Shown here: positions 21,001-47,462 of the stretch, one piece after another
Position numbering within the stretch: the stretch's first letter is position 1
Layout: the number at the start of each line of letters is the position of its first letter
Position numbers and translations under genes: made by a program
The notes under the pieces: generated by a model
What the model was told of the DNA's origin: nothing
The model's database searches: none
Seen by the model: only the letters and a program-made list of their open reading frames with translations
NCBI RefSeq assembly: GCF_029892155.1
Contig: NZ_JARZAG010000005.1
Coordinates: forward strand, 62,001 to 126,000
DNA length: 64,000 nt
Source of the DNA: Kitasatospora sp. GAS204B
GTDB lineage: Bacteria > Actinomycetota > Actinomycetes > Streptomycetales > Streptomycetaceae
Direction of reading: 5' to 3'

Positions 21001-24000
21001 CAGGGCGGTGGCGGCGGCCTCGGTCTCCGGGCGGTCGCGTCGCAGCAGCGGCGTCAGCAGGGCGGCCGTCTCGTCGGTCAGGCAGTCCTGCGCCATCGCG
21101 GTGAGGGTGCCGTCCGGGCCCAACTCCAGGAAGGTGCGGACGCCTTCGCTCTCCAGGGCCTGGACCGCTTCGCAGAACCGGACCGCCTCGCGCACATGCC
21201 GCACCCAGTACTCGGGCGAGGTCAGGTCCGCGCTCCGGTCGAGGGTGGAGACGATCGGGATCTTCGGCGCGTGGAAGGTCAATTCCTCGGCCACCGACCG
21301 GAATTCGGCGAGCATGCCGTCCATCAGCGGCGAGTGGAAGGCGTGGCTGACGGTGAGCCGCTTGGTCTTGCGGCCGAGCTCCGCCAGCTGCCCGGCGACC
21401 TCGATCACGGCCTGCTCGGCGCCCGAGATCACCACGGAGGTGGGCCCGTTGACAGCGGCGATGCCGAGCTCGTGCTCGCGCCCGGCGAGCAGCGGCAGCA
21501 CCTCGGCCTCGGCGGCCTGGACGGCCACCATCGCGCCGCCCGTGGGCAGTTGCTGCATCAGGCGACCGCGCGCGGCGACCAGCTCGGCGGCGTCGGCCAG
21601 CGAGAGGATGCCCGCGACGTGCGCGGCGGCGAGCTCACCGATCGAGTGGCCGGCCAGGAAGTCCGGGCGGATACCCCAGGACTCGACGAGGCGGAACAGC
21701 GCGACCTCGATCGCGAAGAGCGCGGGCTGGGTGTAGGCCGTCTGGTCGAGCAGCGCGCCGGCGTCCTTCAGCGGCGTCTCCAGGTGCTGGTCCAGCTCCG
21801 CGCAGACGGCGTCGTAGGCCGCCGCGAACACCGGGAAAGCGCTGGACAGTTCGGCGCCCATCCCGGCGCGCTGGCTGCCCTGGCCGGTGAACAGGAAGGC
21901 CGTCCGGCCGCCGCTGACCACCCCGGCGCTGACGGTCGCCTCGTCACTCGCCAGTAGCTCCAGCCCGCGCAGCAGCTCCGCCCGGTCGTGCGCCACCAGA
22001 GCGGCACGGTGGTCGAAGGCGGCGCGTGCCGTGGCCAGCGAGTAGCCGAGGTCCGCGATGGCCGGCCCGGGGTGGGCGGCGAGGTGGTCCCGCAACCGGG
22101 CCGCCTGGCCGCGCAGGGCCTGCGGTGTCCGGCCCGACAGGACGAGCGGGAGCAGTGACGGCTGCTCGACGTCCGGGGCCTGCTCGACGTCCGGGGCCTG
22201 CTCGATGACGGTGTGGGCGTTGGTGCCGCTGATACCGAAGGAGGAGACCGCGGCCCGTCGTGGCTGCCCGGTCTGCGGCCACGGCCGCGTCTCGGTGAGC
22301 AGTTCCACCGCGCCGGCGGTCCAGTCCACGTGCCGGGACGGCTCGCCGACGTGCAGCGTGCGCGGCAGCACTCCGTGCCGCATCGCCATGACCATCTTGA
22401 TCACGCCGGCCACGCCGGCGGCGGCCTGGGTGTGGCCCAGGTTGGACTTGATCGAGCCGAGCCAGAGCGGCTGCTCCTCGGTGTGGTCCTGGCCGTAGGT
22501 GGCGAGCAGCGCCTGGGCCTCGATCGGGTCACCCAGCGTGGTTCCCGTGCCGTGCGCCTCGACCGCGTCGACCTGATCGGCGGTCAACCCCGCACTGGAA
22601 AGCGCCTGCCGGATCACCCGCTGCTGGGACGGGCCGTTCGGCGCCGTCAGACCGTTCGAAGCGCCGTCCTGGTTGACCGCCGATCCGCGCACGATGGCGA
22701 GGATCGGGTGCCCGTTGCGGCGTGCGTCCGAGAGCCGCTCCACGAGCAGCATGCCCGCGCCCTCGCCCCAGCCGGTGCCGTCCGCCTCGTCCGAGAACGC
22801 CTTGCAACGCCCGTCGGCCGACAGGCCGCGCTGGCGGCTGAAGCCGACGAAGGTGTTGGGGGTGGCCATCACGGTCACACCGCCGGCCAGCGCCATCGTG
22901 CACTCGCCGCTGCGCAGCGCCTGGATCGCCCAGTGCAGCGCGACCAACGAGGACGAGCAGGCCGTGTCCACGGTGACCGCCGGCCCCTCCAGGCCGAAGG
23001 TGTAGGAGACCCGGCCCGAGGCGATGCTGCCCGTGTCGCCGCCGCCCAGGTAGCCCTCGCCACCGGCCGGGTCGTCCTGGAGGCGGGTGGCGTAGTCGTG
23101 GTACATCACGCCGACGAAGACGCCGGTCCTGCTGCCGCGTAGCGTGGCCGGGTCGATACCGGCCCGCTCGAAGGCCTCCCAGGAGGTCTCGAGCAGCAGC
23201 CGCTGCTGCGGGTCGGTGGCCAGCGCCTCGCGCGGGCTGATGCCGAAGAAGGTCGGGTCGAACTCGGCGGCGTCGTGCAGGAAGCCGCCCTCACGGGTGT
23301 ACGAGGTGCCGGGGTGTTCCGGGTCCGGGTGGTAGAGGCGCTCGATGTCCCAGCCGCGGTCCTCGGGGAAGCCCGAGATGGCGTCCCGCCCGTCGGCGAC
23401 CAGCTGCCACAGCTCCTCGGGGGTGCTGACCCCGCCGGGGAAGCGGCAGCTCATCGCGACGATGGCGATCGGGTCCTCGTCGGCCGCCGTCGGGCGGGCC
23501 ACAGCGGCCGCCGGCTGGTCGAGACCGGTCGTGCCGAGGAGTTCGGCCCGCAGGTGCCGGGAGAGCACCTGCGAGTTGGGGTGGTCGAAGACCAGGGTGG
23601 CCGGCAGGCGCAGGCCGCTCGCCGCGGTGAGGCTGTTGCGCAGTTCGAGAGCGCTGAGCGAGTCGAAGCCCAGTTCGCGGAAGGCACGGGTCGGGTCGAC
23701 CGCTTCCGGCCCGCCGTAGCCCAGCACGGCCGCCGCGTGGGTCCGGACCAGGTCGAGGAGCAGCGCGTCCTGCTCGGCCTCGGACAGCTCGGCGAGCCGG
23801 GCTCCCAGCGCGGTGGACTCGGCGCCGGCGGCAGCGGAGGCGGCGCGACGCAGCGGCGCCCGGACCAGGCCGCGCAGCAACGGCGGCAGCAGGCCCGCCT
23901 CGGCCTGCGCCCGCAGGCCGGCCAGGTCGAGCCGGACCGGCACCAGCAGCGGCTCACCGGAGCGCGCGGCGGCATCGAGCAGCGCCAGGCCCTCGGTGGC

Positions 24001-27000
24001 GGAGAGTGGCAGCACACCGCCGCGCGCCATCCGCTCGACATCGGTACTGGCCAACTCGCCAGCCATGCCGCCGTCTTCGGCCCACAGGCCCCAGGCCAGC
24101 GAGGCGGCCGGCAGCCCGGCGGCCTGACGGTGCTCGGCGAGCGCGTCCAGGAAGCCGTTCGCCGCAGCGTAGTTGCCCTGACCGGCCGCGCCGAACACGC
24201 CGGCGGCGGAGGAGAAGAGCAGGAAGGCGGCGAGGTTCTGACCCTTCGTCAACTCGTGCAGGTGCCAGGCCGCGTCGACCTTCGGGCGCAGCACCGCAGA
24301 GACGCGCTCGGGGGTGAGGGAGGAGATCACGCCGTCGTCCAGCACACCGGCGGTGTGCACGACGGCGGTCAGCGGATGCTCAAGCTCGGTACCGAGCAGG
24401 GCGGCCAGCGCCTCGCGGTCGGCCACGTCGCAGGCGGCGAACCTCGCGACCGCTCCCAGCTCCGCCAGCTCGGCGGCCAACTCCGCAGCGCCCTGGGCCG
24501 CTTCACCGCGACGCGAGACGAGCAGCAGGTTGCGCGCGCCGTACTCGGTGACCAGGTGCCGGGCCACCAGCGCGCCCAGCGTGCCGGTGGCACCGGTCAG
24601 CAGCACCGTGCCCTCGGGGTCCAGCGCCGGCGCCGGCGCCTCGGCAGCCGCCATCACCCGCGCCAGGCGCGGGGCGAAGGCCGCACCCGCGCGCAGCGCC
24701 AGCTGCGGCTCGCCCGACTCGACGGCGGCGGGCAGCAGGCCCGACGACTCCTCGTCCAGGTCGACCAGCGTGATCCGGCCCGGGTTCTCCGACTGCGCCG
24801 AGCGCAGCAGACCCAGGACGGCGGCCGACGGCAGGTCGCGGACCTCCTCGCCGGCGACGGCCACCGCGCCACGCGTCACCACGACCAGCCGGGAGTCGGC
24901 GAACGCCTCCTCGGCCAGCCACTGCTGAACCAGCGCCAGCGCGCGGTGCACAGCCTGATGCGTGACCGCGACCACGTCGAGAGCAGCACCCGGCAGCACC
25001 GGAAGGACGATCGTCTCGGGCGCCGCCTCGACCAGCGCACCCAACTCGTCGACGCACACGGCATCCGCGAACCCGAAGCCGTCGTCACCGAGCACCGCCA
25101 CCACGCCGAGCGAACCGGCCGACGGCAGCGACACGCCCGTCCACTCCGGACGGAACAGCGCCTCCTGGTGGCCGCCGTCACCCGCCAACTGCTCGGGCGA
25201 GAACGGCCGCAGCACCAGCGAGTCCACCAGGGCCACCGGCGCACCCGTGCCGTCGGCCACCGCCAGCGAGACCGCGTCCGCACCCGCCGCCGACAGGCGC
25301 ACCCGCAACTCGGCCGCACCGGCAGCGAAGAGCGAGACACCCGACCAGGCGAACGGCAGCCGGCCCTGACCGGAGTCCGCCAGCAGCCCGCCCAGACCGA
25401 TCGCGTGCAGCGCGGCATCCAGCAACGCCGGGTGCAGCCCGAATGCGGCCGCAGCTTCCCGGGCCTGCTCCGGCAGCGCCACCTCGGCGAACAGCTCGCC
25501 GCCGCGCCGCCAGGCCGCCCGCAGCCCCTGGAACAGCGGGCCGTAGGCCAAACCGGCCTGCCCGAGGCCGTCGTACAGCCCCTCGACCGGCACCGCCTCG
25601 GCGCCCACCGGCGGCCACTGGGTCAGCTCGAACGACGCCGCCCGCTCACCCACGGCCAGCAGACCGGTCGCGTGCCGCGTCCACGGACGGTCGGACCACG
25701 CCGCGCCGGCCGTCTCGTCCTGCGGGCGGGAGTGCACCTGCAGCGTCCGGCGACCCGCGTCGTCCGGTTCGCCGACAGCGAGGCAGAGTTGGAGCGCACC
25801 TGCGGTCGGGAGGGCCAGCGGCGCCTCCAGCGTCAGCTCCTCCAGCAGGCCGCAACCCACCTGGTCGCCGGCCGCCACCGCCAGCTCCACGAACGCGGTG
25901 CCGGGCAGCAGCACGCTGCCGGCCACCGTGTGGTCGGCCAGCCACGACTGCGCGTCGAGCGACAACCGCCCGAAGCAGAGCAGGCCGTCCGCGTCGGGCA
26001 GCGCGACCACCGCGCCCAGCAGCGGGTGATCGACCGCGCCGAGGCCGGCCGTGGTCACGTCGCCGCCGGGGAAGTCGCCGGTGTCCAGCCAGTAGCGCTG
26101 CCGCTGGAACGCGTAGGTCGGCAGGTCGACCCGCCGGGCTGCCGTGTCCGCGAAGACCGCCGGCCAGTCGAGCTTGACGCCGCGCACGTGCAGCTGGGCA
26201 AGCGCGCTGCTGAACGTCTCCGGCTCGGCGCGGTCGCGGCGCAGTACCGGGGTGAAGGCGCTTTCCTCGGCGGTCACGCACTCCTGCGCGAGAGCGGACA
26301 GCGTGCCGTCCGGGCCCAACTCCAGGAAGGTGCGGACACCCTCGCGCTCCAGGGTCACGACCGCGTCGGCGAAGCGGACGGCCTCGCGGACGTGGCGCAC
26401 CCAGTACTCGGGCGAGGTCGGATCGGCCTGCTGGTCGAGCGTCGAGACGATCGGGATCCGCGGGGCATTGAAGGTCAACTCCGAGGCGACCGCACGGAAC
26501 TCGGCGAGCATCGGGTCCATCAGCGGCGAGTGGAACGCGTGGCTGACCGTGAGCCGCTTCGTCTTGCGACCCTCGGCCGCCAGCTGCTCCGCAACCTCCA
26601 GCACGGCCTGCTCGTCGCCCGAAATCACCACGGCCGACGGACCGTTGACGGCGGCGATACCGACGTCAGTGCGGTCCGCCAGCAGCGGCAGCACCTCGTC
26701 CTCGGTCGCCTGCACGGCCACCATCGCGCCACCGGCCGGCAGCGCCTGCATCAGGCGCCCGCGCGCGGCGACCAACTTGGCCGAATCCGCCAGCGAGAGC
26801 ACGCCCGCCACATGCGCGGCCGCCAGCTCACCGATCGAGTGCCCGGCCAGGAAGTCCGGGCGGACACCCCACGACTCCACCAGCCGGAACAGCGCCACCT
26901 CAAGCGCGAAGAGCGCCGGCTGCGTGTACCCGGTCTGGTCGATCAACGCCGAAGCATCCTTCAGCGGCGTCTCCAGCCACCGGTCCAACTCCGCACAGAC

Positions 27001-28788
27001 CGCGTCATAGGCCGCAGCGAACACCCGGAAAGCGCTGTACAGCTCGCCACCCATCCCAGCCCGCTGGCTGCCCTGACCGGTGAACAGGAACGCCGTCCGA
27101 CCCGCCGACCCGGCCGTCCCCAGCACCGCGCGCGAAGCCGACTCGCCGTTCGCCAGCGCCTCGACGGCCGCCAGGGCCTCGGCGCGGTCCCGGACCAGCA
27201 GCGCGGCCCGCCGCTTGTAGGCCGTGCGGGAAGTGGCCAGCGAGAAGCCCAGGTCGGCGACCGTCAGATCGGCCTCACCCGCCAAGTGCTCCGCCAGCCG
27301 CGCCGCCTGGGCGCGCAGCGACCGCTCGTCCCGCCCTGAGACCACCAGCGGCAGCGGTCGCGCGAGCGGGCCCGGCCCGCCGGCCGTGGCCGCCGGGTCC
27401 TGCTCGATGATGCTCTGCTCGATAATGATGTGCGCGTTGGTCCCGCTCACGCCGAACGAGGAGACCGCCGCGCGGCGCGGCCGCCCGGTCTCGGGCCAGG
27501 GCCGCGCCTCGGTCAGCAGCTCCACCGCACCGGCCGACCAGTCCACGTGCGGGGACGGCTCGTCCACGTGCAGCGTCTTCGGCAGCACGCCGTGGCGCAT
27601 CGCCATCACCATCTTGATGATGCCGCCGACCCCGGCCGCCGCCTGGGTGTGGCCGATGTTGGACTTCAACGAGCCCAGCAGCAGCGGGCGTTGCCGGTCC
27701 TGCCCGTAGGTGGCGAGCAGCGCCTGCGCCTCGATCGGGTCGCCGAGCCGGGTGCCGGTGCCGTGTGCCTCCACCGCGTCGACCTGACCGGCCGTCAGCC
27801 GTGCCGAGGCCAGCGCCTGGCGGATCACCCGCTGCTGGGCCGGGCCGTTGGGGGCCGTCAGTCCGCTGCTGGCACCGTCCTGGTTGACCGCGCTGCCGCG
27901 CACCACGGCGAGCACGGGGTGCCCGTTGCGCTGGGCGTCGGCGAGCCGCTCGACCAGCAGCATGCCCGCGCCCTCGCCCCAGCCGGTGCCGTCGGCCGCC
28001 GCCGCGAAGGACTTGCAACGGCCGTCCGCCGCGAGTCCGCGCTGGCGGCTGAAGTCGATGAAGGCGTTGGGGGTGGACATCACCGTGACGCCACCGGCCA
28101 GTGCCAGCGAGCACTCGCCCGCGCGCAGGGCCTGGATCGCCCAGTGCAGGGCGACCAGCGAGGAGGAGCACGCGGTGTCGACCGTGACCGCCGGGCCCTC
28201 CAGGCCGAGCGCGTAGGCCACCCGGCCCGAGGCCACGCTGCCCGAGTTGCCGTTGCCGAGGTAGCCCGCGACGCCCTCGGGGACGTCGAACAGGCGGGCG
28301 GCGTAGTCGTGGTACATCAGGCCCGCGAAGACACCGGTGGCGCTGCCGCGCGCCGACTCGGGGTCGATGCCGGCCCGCTCGAAGGCCTCCCAAGAGGTCT
28401 CCAGGAGCAGGCGCTGCTGCGGGTCCATCGCCAGCGCCTCGCGCGGCGAGATGTTGAAGAAGTCGGGGTCGAACTCGGCGGCCTCGTGCAGGAAACCGCC
28501 TTCCCGGGTGTAGGAGCTGGCCGGCTGCTCGGGGTCCTCGTCGTACAGGTCCCAGCCACGGTCGACGGGAAAGCCCGACACGCCGTCGGCACCGGTCGCC
28601 ACCAGCCGCCACAGGTCCTCGGGAGAGCGCACGCCGCCCGGATAGCGGCAGGCCATGCCGACGATCGCGATCGGCTCGGGCTCCTGCTCCTCGAGATCGC
28701 GAAGCCGCCGGCGGGTCTCACGCAGGTCGGCGGTCGCCCGCTTGAGGTAGTCGAGGAGCTTCTCTTCGTTCTCCACGTTGTCCGTCAC
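18094..28788 (-). CDS. Type I modular polyketide synthase C, two malonyl DH-KR modules
   Basis: A PKS of about 3564 residues ordered docking-KS-AT-DH-KR-ACP-KS-AT-DH-KR-ACP-docking. Approximate residues: KS1 40 (Cys 210), AT1 573-755 (GHSIG, HAFH: malonyl), DH1 His 953 ([10 protein letters not shown]), KR1 1403 with VLDD and Tyr 1541, ACP1 1711; KS2 1778 (Cys 1945), AT2 2304-2486 (malonyl), DH2 His 2687 ([10 protein letters not shown]), KR2 3130 with VLDD and Tyr 3269, ACP2 3443. Both DH domains also keep the downstream HPALLDA motif, so both should be active. Each module should add an unbranched two-carbon unit with a double bond. The start is uncertain: GTG 28788 ([11 protein letters not shown]) or GTG 28776 (VENEEKL); neither has an ideal ribosome binding site, and the longer form is used here. 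It is the first gene of the presumed C-B-A operon and reads away from the divergent ABC transporter. Confidence 0.96.
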   Translation of the reverse strand: MTDNVENEEKLLDYLKRATADLRETRRRLRDLEEQEPEPIAIVGMACRYPGGVRSPEDLWRLVATGADGVSGFPVDRGWDLYDEDPEQPASSYTREGGFLHEAAEFDPDFFNISPREALAMDPQQRLLLETSWEAFERAGIDPESARGSATGVFAGLMYHDYAARLFDVPEGVAGYLGNGNSGSVASGRVAYALGLEGPAVTVDTACSSSLVALHWAIQALRAGECSLALAGGVTVMSTPNAFIDFSRQRGLAADGRCKSFAAAADGTGWGEGAGMLLVERLADAQRNGHPVLAVVRGSAVNQDGASSGLTAPNGPAQQRVIRQALASARLTAGQVDAVEAHGTGTRLGDPIEAQALLATYGQDRQRPLLLGSLKSNIGHTQAAAGVGGIIKMVMAMRHGVLPKTLHVDEPSPHVDWSAGAVELLTEARPWPETGRPRRAAVSSFGVSGTNAHIIIEQSIIEQDPAATAGGPGPLARPLPLVVSGRDERSLRAQAARLAEHLAGEADLTVADLGFSLATSRTAYKRRAALLVRDRAEALAAVEALANGESASRAVLGTAGSAGRTAFLFTGQGSQRAGMGGELYSAFRVFAAAYDAVCAELDRWLETPLKDASALIDQTGYTQPALFALEVALFRLVESWGVRPDFLAGHSIGELAAAHVAGVLSLADSAKLVAARGRLMQALPAGGAMVAVQATEDEVLPLLADRTDVGIAAVNGPSAVVISGDEQAVLEVAEQLAAEGRKTKRLTVSHAFHSPLMDPMLAEFRAVASELTFNAPRIPIVSTLDQQADPTSPEYWVRHVREAVRFADAVVTLEREGVRTFLELGPDGTLSALAQECVTAEESAFTPVLRRDRAEPETFSSALAQLHVRGVKLDWPAVFADTAARRVDLPTYAFQRQRYWLDTGDFPGGDVTTAGLGAVDHPLLGAVVALPDADGLLCFGRLSLDAQSWLADHTVAGSVLLPGTAFVELAVAAGDQVGCGLLEELTLEAPLALPTAGALQLCLAVGEPDDAGRRTLQVHSRPQDETAGAAWSDRPWTRHATGLLAVGERAASFELTQWPPVGAEAVPVEGLYDGLGQAGLAYGPLFQGLRAAWRRGGELFAEVALPEQAREAAAAFGLHPALLDAALHAIGLGGLLADSGQGRLPFAWSGVSLFAAGAAELRVRLSAAGADAVSLAVADGTGAPVALVDSLVLRPFSPEQLAGDGGHQEALFRPEWTGVSLPSAGSLGVVAVLGDDGFGFADAVCVDELGALVEAAPETIVLPVLPGAALDVVAVTHQAVHRALALVQQWLAEEAFADSRLVVVTRGAVAVAGEEVRDLPSAAVLGLLRSAQSENPGRITLVDLDEESSGLLPAAVESGEPQLALRAGAAFAPRLARVMAAAEAPAPALDPEGTVLLTGATGTLGALVARHLVTEYGARNLLLVSRRGEAAQGAAELAAELAELGAVARFAACDVADREALAALLGTELEHPLTAVVHTAGVLDDGVISSLTPERVSAVLRPKVDAAWHLHELTKGQNLAAFLLFSSAAGVFGAAGQGNYAAANGFLDALAEHRQAAGLPAASLAWGLWAEDGGMAGELASTDVERMARGGVLPLSATEGLALLDAAARSGEPLLVPVRLDLAGLRAQAEAGLLPPLLRGLVRAPLRRAASAAAGAESTALGARLAELSEAEQDALLLDLVRTHAAAVLGYGGPEAVDPTRAFRELGFDSLSALELRNSLTAASGLRLPATLVFDHPNSQVLSRHLRAELLGTTGLDQPAAAVARPTAADEDPIAIVAMSCRFPGGVSTPEELWQLVADGRDAISGFPEDRGWDIERLYHPDPEHPGTSYTREGGFLHDAAEFDPTFFGISPREALATDPQQRLLLETSWEAFERAGIDPATLRGSRTGVFVGVMYHDYATRLQDDPAGGEGYLGGGDTGSIASGRVSYTFGLEGPAVTVDTACSSSLVALHWAIQALRSGECTMALAGGVTVMATPNTFVGFSRQRGLSADGRCKAFSDEADGTGWGEGAGMLLVERLSDARRNGHPILAIVRGSAVNQDGASNGLTAPNGPSQQRVIRQALSSAGLTADQVDAVEAHGTGTTLGDPIEAQALLATYGQDHTEEQPLWLGSIKSNLGHTQAAAGVAGVIKMVMAMRHGVLPRTLHVGEPSRHVDWTAGAVELLTETRPWPQTGQPRRAAVSSFGISGTNAHTVIEQAPDVEQAPDVEQPSLLPLVLSGRTPQALRGQAARLRDHLAAHPGPAIADLGYSLATARAAFDHRAALVAHDRAELLRGLELLASDEATVSAGVVSGGRTAFLFTGQGSQRAGMGAELSSAFPVFAAAYDAVCAELDQHLETPLKDAGALLDQTAYTQPALFAIEVALFRLVESWGIRPDFLAGHSIGELAAAHVAGILSLADAAELVAARGRLMQQLPTGGAMVAVQAAEAEVLPLLAGREHELGIAAVNGPTSVVISGAEQAVIEVAGQLAELGRKTKRLTVSHAFHSPLMDGMLAEFRSVAEELTFHAPKIPIVSTLDRSADLTSPEYWVRHVREAVRFCEAVQALESEGVRTFLELGPDGTLTAMAQDCLTDETAALLTPLLRRDRPETEAAATALGRLHVRGVRVDWAALYAGSGARLVELPTYAFQRERYWPRPQAGWLGDVASAGLGSADHPLLGASLALADADSHVFTARLALDSHPWLADHAVAGSVLLPGTAFVELAIRAGDQVGCGLLEELTLEAPLVLPAKGAMQVQLTVGAPDESGGRRLAVFSRPAEAEPDLPWTRHATGQLAAAERTASFDLAQWPPAGAQPEPVESVYPAFEAAGFGYGPTFQGLRAAWRRDGELFAEVALPEEHRSEAGLFGLHPALLDATLHALGLGGLLGEESRGRLPFAWSGVSLFAAGAAELRVRITSLGADSVSLAVADGTGAPVASVDSLVLRAFSPEQLAGDGSGRHEALFRSEWTGVALPATGSLGVVAVLGQHDLGLPGAECFDDLATLSELLPDTVVVPVVPAAAADLAVATHGAVHRALALLQQWLSDEAFADSRLVLVTRGAVAVAGVDVRDLAGAAVWGLVRSAQAENPGRITLVDLDQDVASTAALAAAVDTGEPQLALRAGAALAPRLAAVATGEPEVTPAYDADGTVLVTGATGSLGRAVARHLVARHGVRHLLLVSRRGEAAEGAAELAAELAELGAVARFAACDVADREALAALLGTGLEHPLTAVVHTAGVLDDGVISSLTPERLDTVLRPKVDAAWHLHELTKDQNLAAFVLFSSAAGIFGNAGQGNYAAANAFLDALAQHRRAAGLPAASLAWGLWAEDGGGMGGELDEADARRLNRGVAALSVEEGLALLDTAVGLPDPVLLPARLDLAGLRAQAAEAGEVPALLRGLIRQPARRAAGSAAADPGTALVRQLTGLAIEEQERILLELVRGQVAAVLGYSGGAAVQPAASFRELGFDSLTAVELRNRLNAVTGLRLPATLVFDYPSPAELAGQLRGALPLDEQAAGDGVFAELDRLAQALAATPTDEETGTRVTLRLQALLAQWRDYVGADQHPAEDDTDIESATDDELFDLLDDELETF

Positions 28789-28862
28789 ACCCCTGAACCG
28801 GCCGTGAAGGTCCTGCCGGTCGCCGCCGACGTCCGAAGGACGCCGTCGAGCGGACCGGGCAT

Positions 28863-28891
28863 GACCACCAATTGATCGACCACCAATTGAT
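28863..28891. repeat. Tandem direct repeat upstream of PKS C
   Basis: The 14-mer GACCACCAATTGAT occurs twice, at 28863-28876 and 28878-28891, with a 15-bp period. Each copy contains the palindrome CAATTG. It lies 75-103 bp upstream of the PKS C start, where an operator or activator site could sit. Confidence 0.8.
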
Positions 28892-29162
28892 TCGTGATGA
28901 AAGCGCGCGCCCGCAGCTCCCCGCCGCCCGGGAAGGACCTCTGCCATTTCCGACGGGGGTCCCGCACAGTTCCGGCATCGGTATTCGCGCACCCCACCGG
29001 CCCGGTCGCGTCATTGCTGGGCGATGATTCCGGCGGACTCGCGGAACACAATTGCTGCTCCGCCACGCTAGCAGCGGCCGCCAGTGGGAGACATCCCCTA
29101 GCCGCCCCCTAGCCCCCCTGTTCCGGAGAGCGCCGGATTGCGGCGGAGCTGGCCAACTCTCC

Positions 29163-29177
29163 CCATGCTATACATGG
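29163..29177. promoter_or_regulatory. CCATG-CTATA-CATGG inverted repeat
   Basis: A perfect 5-bp inverted repeat around an AT-rich centre in the divergent region, about 120 bp before the ABC exporter start. It could be an operator or overlap a -10 element (TATACA is contained in it). Function is inferred only from position and symmetry. Confidence 0.35.
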
Positions 29178-29250
29178 TGCGCACGGTTCCGTGTCCCTTT
29201 CCACCGGCGCATGACGTCGTATCAGGATGCGCGTGAACTCCTCGCCGCGT

Positions 29251-29258
29251 AACCCCTA
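29251..29258. promoter_or_regulatory. AACCCCTA box before ABC exporter
   Basis: The 8-mer AACCCCTA lies 39 bp before the exporter start. The same 8-mer occurs twice in the PKS D control region (47357-47364, and inverted at 47463-47470). Candidate binding site of a cluster-specific regulator. Confidence 0.35.
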
Positions 29259-29265
29259 TGCCGCC

Positions 29266-29274
29266 GTTATCGCG
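29266..29274 (+). promoter_or_regulatory. GTTATCGCG box before ABC exporter
   Basis: This 9-mer lies 23 bp before the ATG at 29298. The identical 9-mer lies before the amidinohydrolase gene (47553-47561), in the same orientation. It may be a shared promoter or operator element. Confidence 0.3.
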
Positions 29275-29297
29275 TCCCGCTCGATTCGCAGGCATCA

Positions 29298-30338
29298 ATG
29301 AATACAGCACGCGCACCACAGGCCGTGGATTCAGCCGTCGTGGTCGACCAGTTGGTCAAGAGATACCGTAATCGCGATCGTCCTGCGGTCGACGGGCTGA
29401 GTTTCCGGGTCCGGCCCGGCGAGGTGTTCGGCCTGCTCGGGCCGAACGGCGCCGGAAAGTCGACCACGGTGGGAATGATGACCACCCGGGTGGCGCCGAC
29501 CTCGGGCAGCGTCACCATCCTCGGGGTCGACGTGGCGGCCGACCCGTCCACCGCGCACCGGAACTTCGCCGTCGTCCCCCAGCGCAACAACCTCGACCGT
29601 TCCCTGACCATCCGGCAGAACCTGGTCTTCCACGCCGGCTACCACGGCATGGGCCGGGTCGAGCGCAACCGGCTGGCCGACAGCAGCCTGGAGTGGGTCG
29701 GCCTCAGCGACCACGGCAAGGCCCGGGTGGACGAGCTCTCCGGCGGCCAGGCGCAGCGGGTGATGATCGCCCGCGCGCTGATGCACCGGCCCCGGGTGCT
29801 CTTCCTGGACGAGCCGGCGACCGGTCTCGACCCGCAGTCGCGGCTCTTCGTCCACGAGCGGGTGGCCGAGCTGAGCGCGGGCGGCATCACCGTGGTGATC
29901 ACCACGCACGACATGGAGGAGGCCGCCAAGCTCTGCGACCGGGTCGGCATCGTCGACCACGGCAAGCTGCTGGCGCTCGACTCCCCGGCGGCGCTGACCG
30001 AGTCGCTGCCCGGCACCGGCACCCTGACGGTCACGCTGCGCACCCCCGAGGCGGCCGAGGCCGGTTCTGCGGAACTCAACGACGTGGTCCGGGCCCTGGA
30101 GAAGACCGCCGGGGTCGAGCGGGTCGAGCCGGTCGAGCGGGTCGCCCCCGACGAGGAGGGCGACGTCCAGCCCGGCACCAGCCGGCTGCGGATCTACACC
30201 ACCGGTCGCCCGACCACGGCGCTGCCCGCCGTCGTCGGCGTCTTCGCCGAGCTGCACTGCGACCTGGACGACGTGTCCCTCGGCGAACTGACCCTGGAGG
30301 ACGTCTTCATCGAACTGACCGGGAGAGAACTCCGTTGA
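29298..30338 (+). CDS. ABC exporter ATP-binding subunit (DrrA-type)
   Basis: A 346-residue ATPase subunit that would energise export with the membrane protein encoded next. Walker A GPNGAGKST is at residues 48-56, the signature LSGGQAQR about 149-156, Walker B VLFLDEP about 166-172, and an ITTHDMEEA switch region follows. The C-terminal 100 residues match the extended tail of DrrA-like antibiotic-resistance ATPases, which bind their substrate-specific permease. The ribosome binding site before ATG 29298 is weak (CAGG). The next gene overlaps its stop by TTGA, so the two are translationally coupled. Placed inside the PKS cluster, it probably exports the polyketide and gives self-resistance; the substrate is inferred from context only. 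Confidence 0.93.
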   Translation: MNTARAPQAVDSAVVVDQLVKRYRNRDRPAVDGLSFRVRPGEVFGLLGPNGAGKSTTVGMMTTRVAPTSGSVTILGVDVAADPSTAHRNFAVVPQRNNLDRSLTIRQNLVFHAGYHGMGRVERNRLADSSLEWVGLSDHGKARVDELSGGQAQRVMIARALMHRPRVLFLDEPATGLDPQSRLFVHERVAELSAGGITVVITTHDMEEAAKLCDRVGIVDHGKLLALDSPAALTESLPGTGTLTVTLRTPEAAEAGSAELNDVVRALEKTAGVERVEPVERVAPDEEGDVQPGTSRLRIYTTGRPTTALPAVVGVFAELHCDLDDVSLGELTLEDVFIELTGRELR

Positions 30339-31177
30339 GCACCACCACCCCCACCATGCCCCTGCACGGCGGTGCCGAGCGGGCGAAGCCCCGCAAGGGC
30401 GGCTCAGCGGCCTGGGCGTTCTGCTACATCCTCTGGCGGGACATCTTCGTCACCGGCCGCGAACTGGTGCCGTTCCTGGCCCAGGTGATCATCGAGCCGT
30501 TCTTCATCCTGTTCGTCTTCGGCAAGGTGCTGACCACCATCGGCTTCACCGGCGAGGGTTTCCAGCAGGTGCTGCTGCCCGGCGTGGTGGCGCTCAGCAG
30601 CTTCCTGGTGGCCCTGCAGAACACGGCCTTCCCGCTCATCGTGGACTTCTCCTTCACCAAGGAGATCGAGGACCGGCTGCTCTCCCCGATCCCGCTCGCC
30701 CTGGTCGCCCTGGAGAAGCTGCTGTTCGGGGCGATCCGCGGCATGATCGGCGCCGCCGTGATGATCCCGCTCGGCTTCCTGCTGCTCAACCACGTGCACT
30801 GGCCGCTCTCCAGCGCGCTGCCGATCGCCGGTATCCTCGCGCTCGGCTCGCTGGCCGGCGCCACGGTGGGGATGACCATCGGCACGGCGGTCGACTCCCG
30901 GCACATCAGCATCATCATCACGGTGGTGCTGACGCCGCTGATGTTCACCGGCGCCACCCAGTTCCCGTGGTTCGGCCTCGCCGCCGTCCGGCCGTTCCAG
31001 GTGCTCTGCGCGCTCAACCCGCTGACCTACGTCAGCGAGGGGATGCGGGCCGTGCTGATCCCGCACGCCGTCCAGCACTCGATCCCGCTCTGGATCGACG
31101 CGACCGCCCTGGTCGGCGCCTGCCTGCTGTTCGGGCTGCTCGGCATCCGCGGCTTCCGAAAGCGGGCACTGGACTGA
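30335..31177 (+). CDS. ABC-2 type exporter membrane subunit (DrrB-type)
   Basis: About 280 residues with some six hydrophobic segments, for example LVPFLAQVIIEPFFILFVFG, VVALSSFLVALQNTAFPLIV and ATALVGACLLFGLLGIRGF. This is the layout of ABC-2/DrrB permeases. I chose the TTG at 30335 because it overlaps the ATPase stop (TTGA) and follows GGGAGAG by 7 nt; ATG 30356 is an in-frame alternative. The segment EDRLLSPIP after the second membrane helix is the usual cytoplasmic loop of this family. It forms the transport channel with the preceding ATPase and is followed by a strong hairpin terminator. Confidence 0.93.
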   Translation: MSTTTPTMPLHGGAERAKPRKGGSAAWAFCYILWRDIFVTGRELVPFLAQVIIEPFFILFVFGKVLTTIGFTGEGFQQVLLPGVVALSSFLVALQNTAFPLIVDFSFTKEIEDRLLSPIPLALVALEKLLFGAIRGMIGAAVMIPLGFLLLNHVHWPLSSALPIAGILALGSLAGATVGMTIGTAVDSRHISIIITVVLTPLMFTGATQFPWFGLAAVRPFQVLCALNPLTYVSEGMRAVLIPHAVQHSIPLWIDATALVGACLLFGLLGIRGFRKRALD

Positions 31178-31230
31178 ACGCAGTTCTGGCCCAGCCTGCG
31201 TGGGTTCACCTGAGACGGAAGCGCGGCAAC

Positions 31231-31278
31231 GGCTTCGGCCCCGGGACCGGCACAACGGTCGCGGGGCCGAAGCCTTTT
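31231..31278 (+). terminator. Terminator of the ABC exporter operon
   Basis: GGCTTCGGCCCCG pairs perfectly with CGGGGCCGAAGCC (13 bp). A nested GACCG/CGGTC stem sits in the loop, and TTTT follows directly. It lies 54 bp after the permease stop. Confidence 0.85.
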
Positions 31279-31345
31279 CGCGGTCCGGGGCCGGCGAGGC
31301 GCCCGCAACGCAGCCGACTCCAACGAGGCGTGCCCCCCGACACAC

Positions 31346-31396
31346 GATCGCCCCCCTTGGACCGGGACGGTGCTCCGGTCCAAAGGGGGCGATCGA
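31346..31396. terminator. Bidirectional hairpin between convergent operons
   Basis: Two 20-base arms (cgatcgcccccc ttggaccg and cggtccaa agggggcgatcg) pair with one mismatch around an 11-base loop. It lies midway between the 3' ends of the ABC exporter and PKS D and could stop transcription from either side. Confidence 0.7.
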
Positions 31397-31405
31397 GCTT
31401 GCGGG

Positions 31406-31439
31406 GGCCCGCCGGGGTGTCAGTCCCCCGGCGGGCCCG
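31406..31439. terminator. Hairpin downstream of PKS D
   Basis: GGGCCCGCCGGGG pairs perfectly with CCCCGGCGGGCCC (13 bp) around an 8-base loop. It begins 33 bp past the PKS D stop in the direction of that gene. It is probably its terminator, although no U-run is seen. Confidence 0.65.
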
Positions 31440-31472
31440 GTCTGCGCCGGGCCGGTTCAGGCCCGAGGCTGG

Positions 31473-47003
<15,531 letters not shown>

Positions 47004-47356
47004 TTCGTGACCTCATTACGGCATTCCGGCTGCGCGCGGGTGCGCCCACGCAGAAGGTTTTTCCGACGCTTTCGGGCGGGCGACGAAACGTCCTGGGCAC
47101 AGTCCCGCCGACGACGGCCGCCCGGAGCGCCGCGAAGCCCCGGGCGGCGGCTGCCCCGCGCGGGGGCAACGCGTCCGCCAGAGGCTTCACCAGGTCCGAA
47201 CTGCCGTGGTCATCGCGCCCGATCGGCAGCAGGCCCGACACTCCTGCCATCTGCGACGCTCCAACGGGTCTCCGGTCGAACTGCCTGCCCAGGCGCGGTC
47301 AGGGCAGTCGACACGACGTTTTCCGGCGTCACGGTAGAGCGGCCGGATCGGAGCGC

Positions 47357-47378
47357 CAACCCCTACCCTGCCCCTAGG
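47357..47378. promoter_or_regulatory. AACCCCTA/CCCCTAGGG double box
   Basis: AACCCCTA (47357-47364) is followed by CCCCTAGGG (47370-47378), giving two CCCCTA cores 11 bp apart, about one helical turn. Such face-aligned repeats often bind a dimeric regulator. They lie about 355 bp upstream of PKS D. Confidence 0.35.
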
Positions 47379-47414
47379 GCCGCCTGGCCGCCGCGCCGTT
47401 CCCGACGGATCGTC

Positions 47415-47445
47415 AGCACCCTGACGGCCGCCCCGAGCACCCTGA
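47415..47445. repeat. AGCACCCTGA direct repeat, 21-bp spacing
   Basis: The 10-mer AGCACCCTGA occurs at 47415-47424 and 47436-47445. The 21-bp offset is two helical turns, a spacing seen for direct-repeat operators of antibiotic regulators. No specific regulator is identified. Confidence 0.5.
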
Positions 47446-47462
47446 TCGACAAGGGGCGCGCG

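Larger units (their letters stand above)
28789..29297. promoter_or_regulatory. Divergent control region between PKS C and ABC exporter
   Basis: About 510 bp with no convincing gene. It must hold the promoter of the PKS C-B-A operon and that of the ABC exporter. It contains a 15-bp-period tandem repeat near PKS C, a CCATG/CATGG inverted repeat, two CCCCTA clusters (29095-29100, 29106-29111), an AACCCCTA site and a GTTATCGCG box near the exporter start. The last two motifs recur in the control region of PKS D. AT-rich patches around the repeats stand out from the GC-rich background. Confidence 0.7.
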
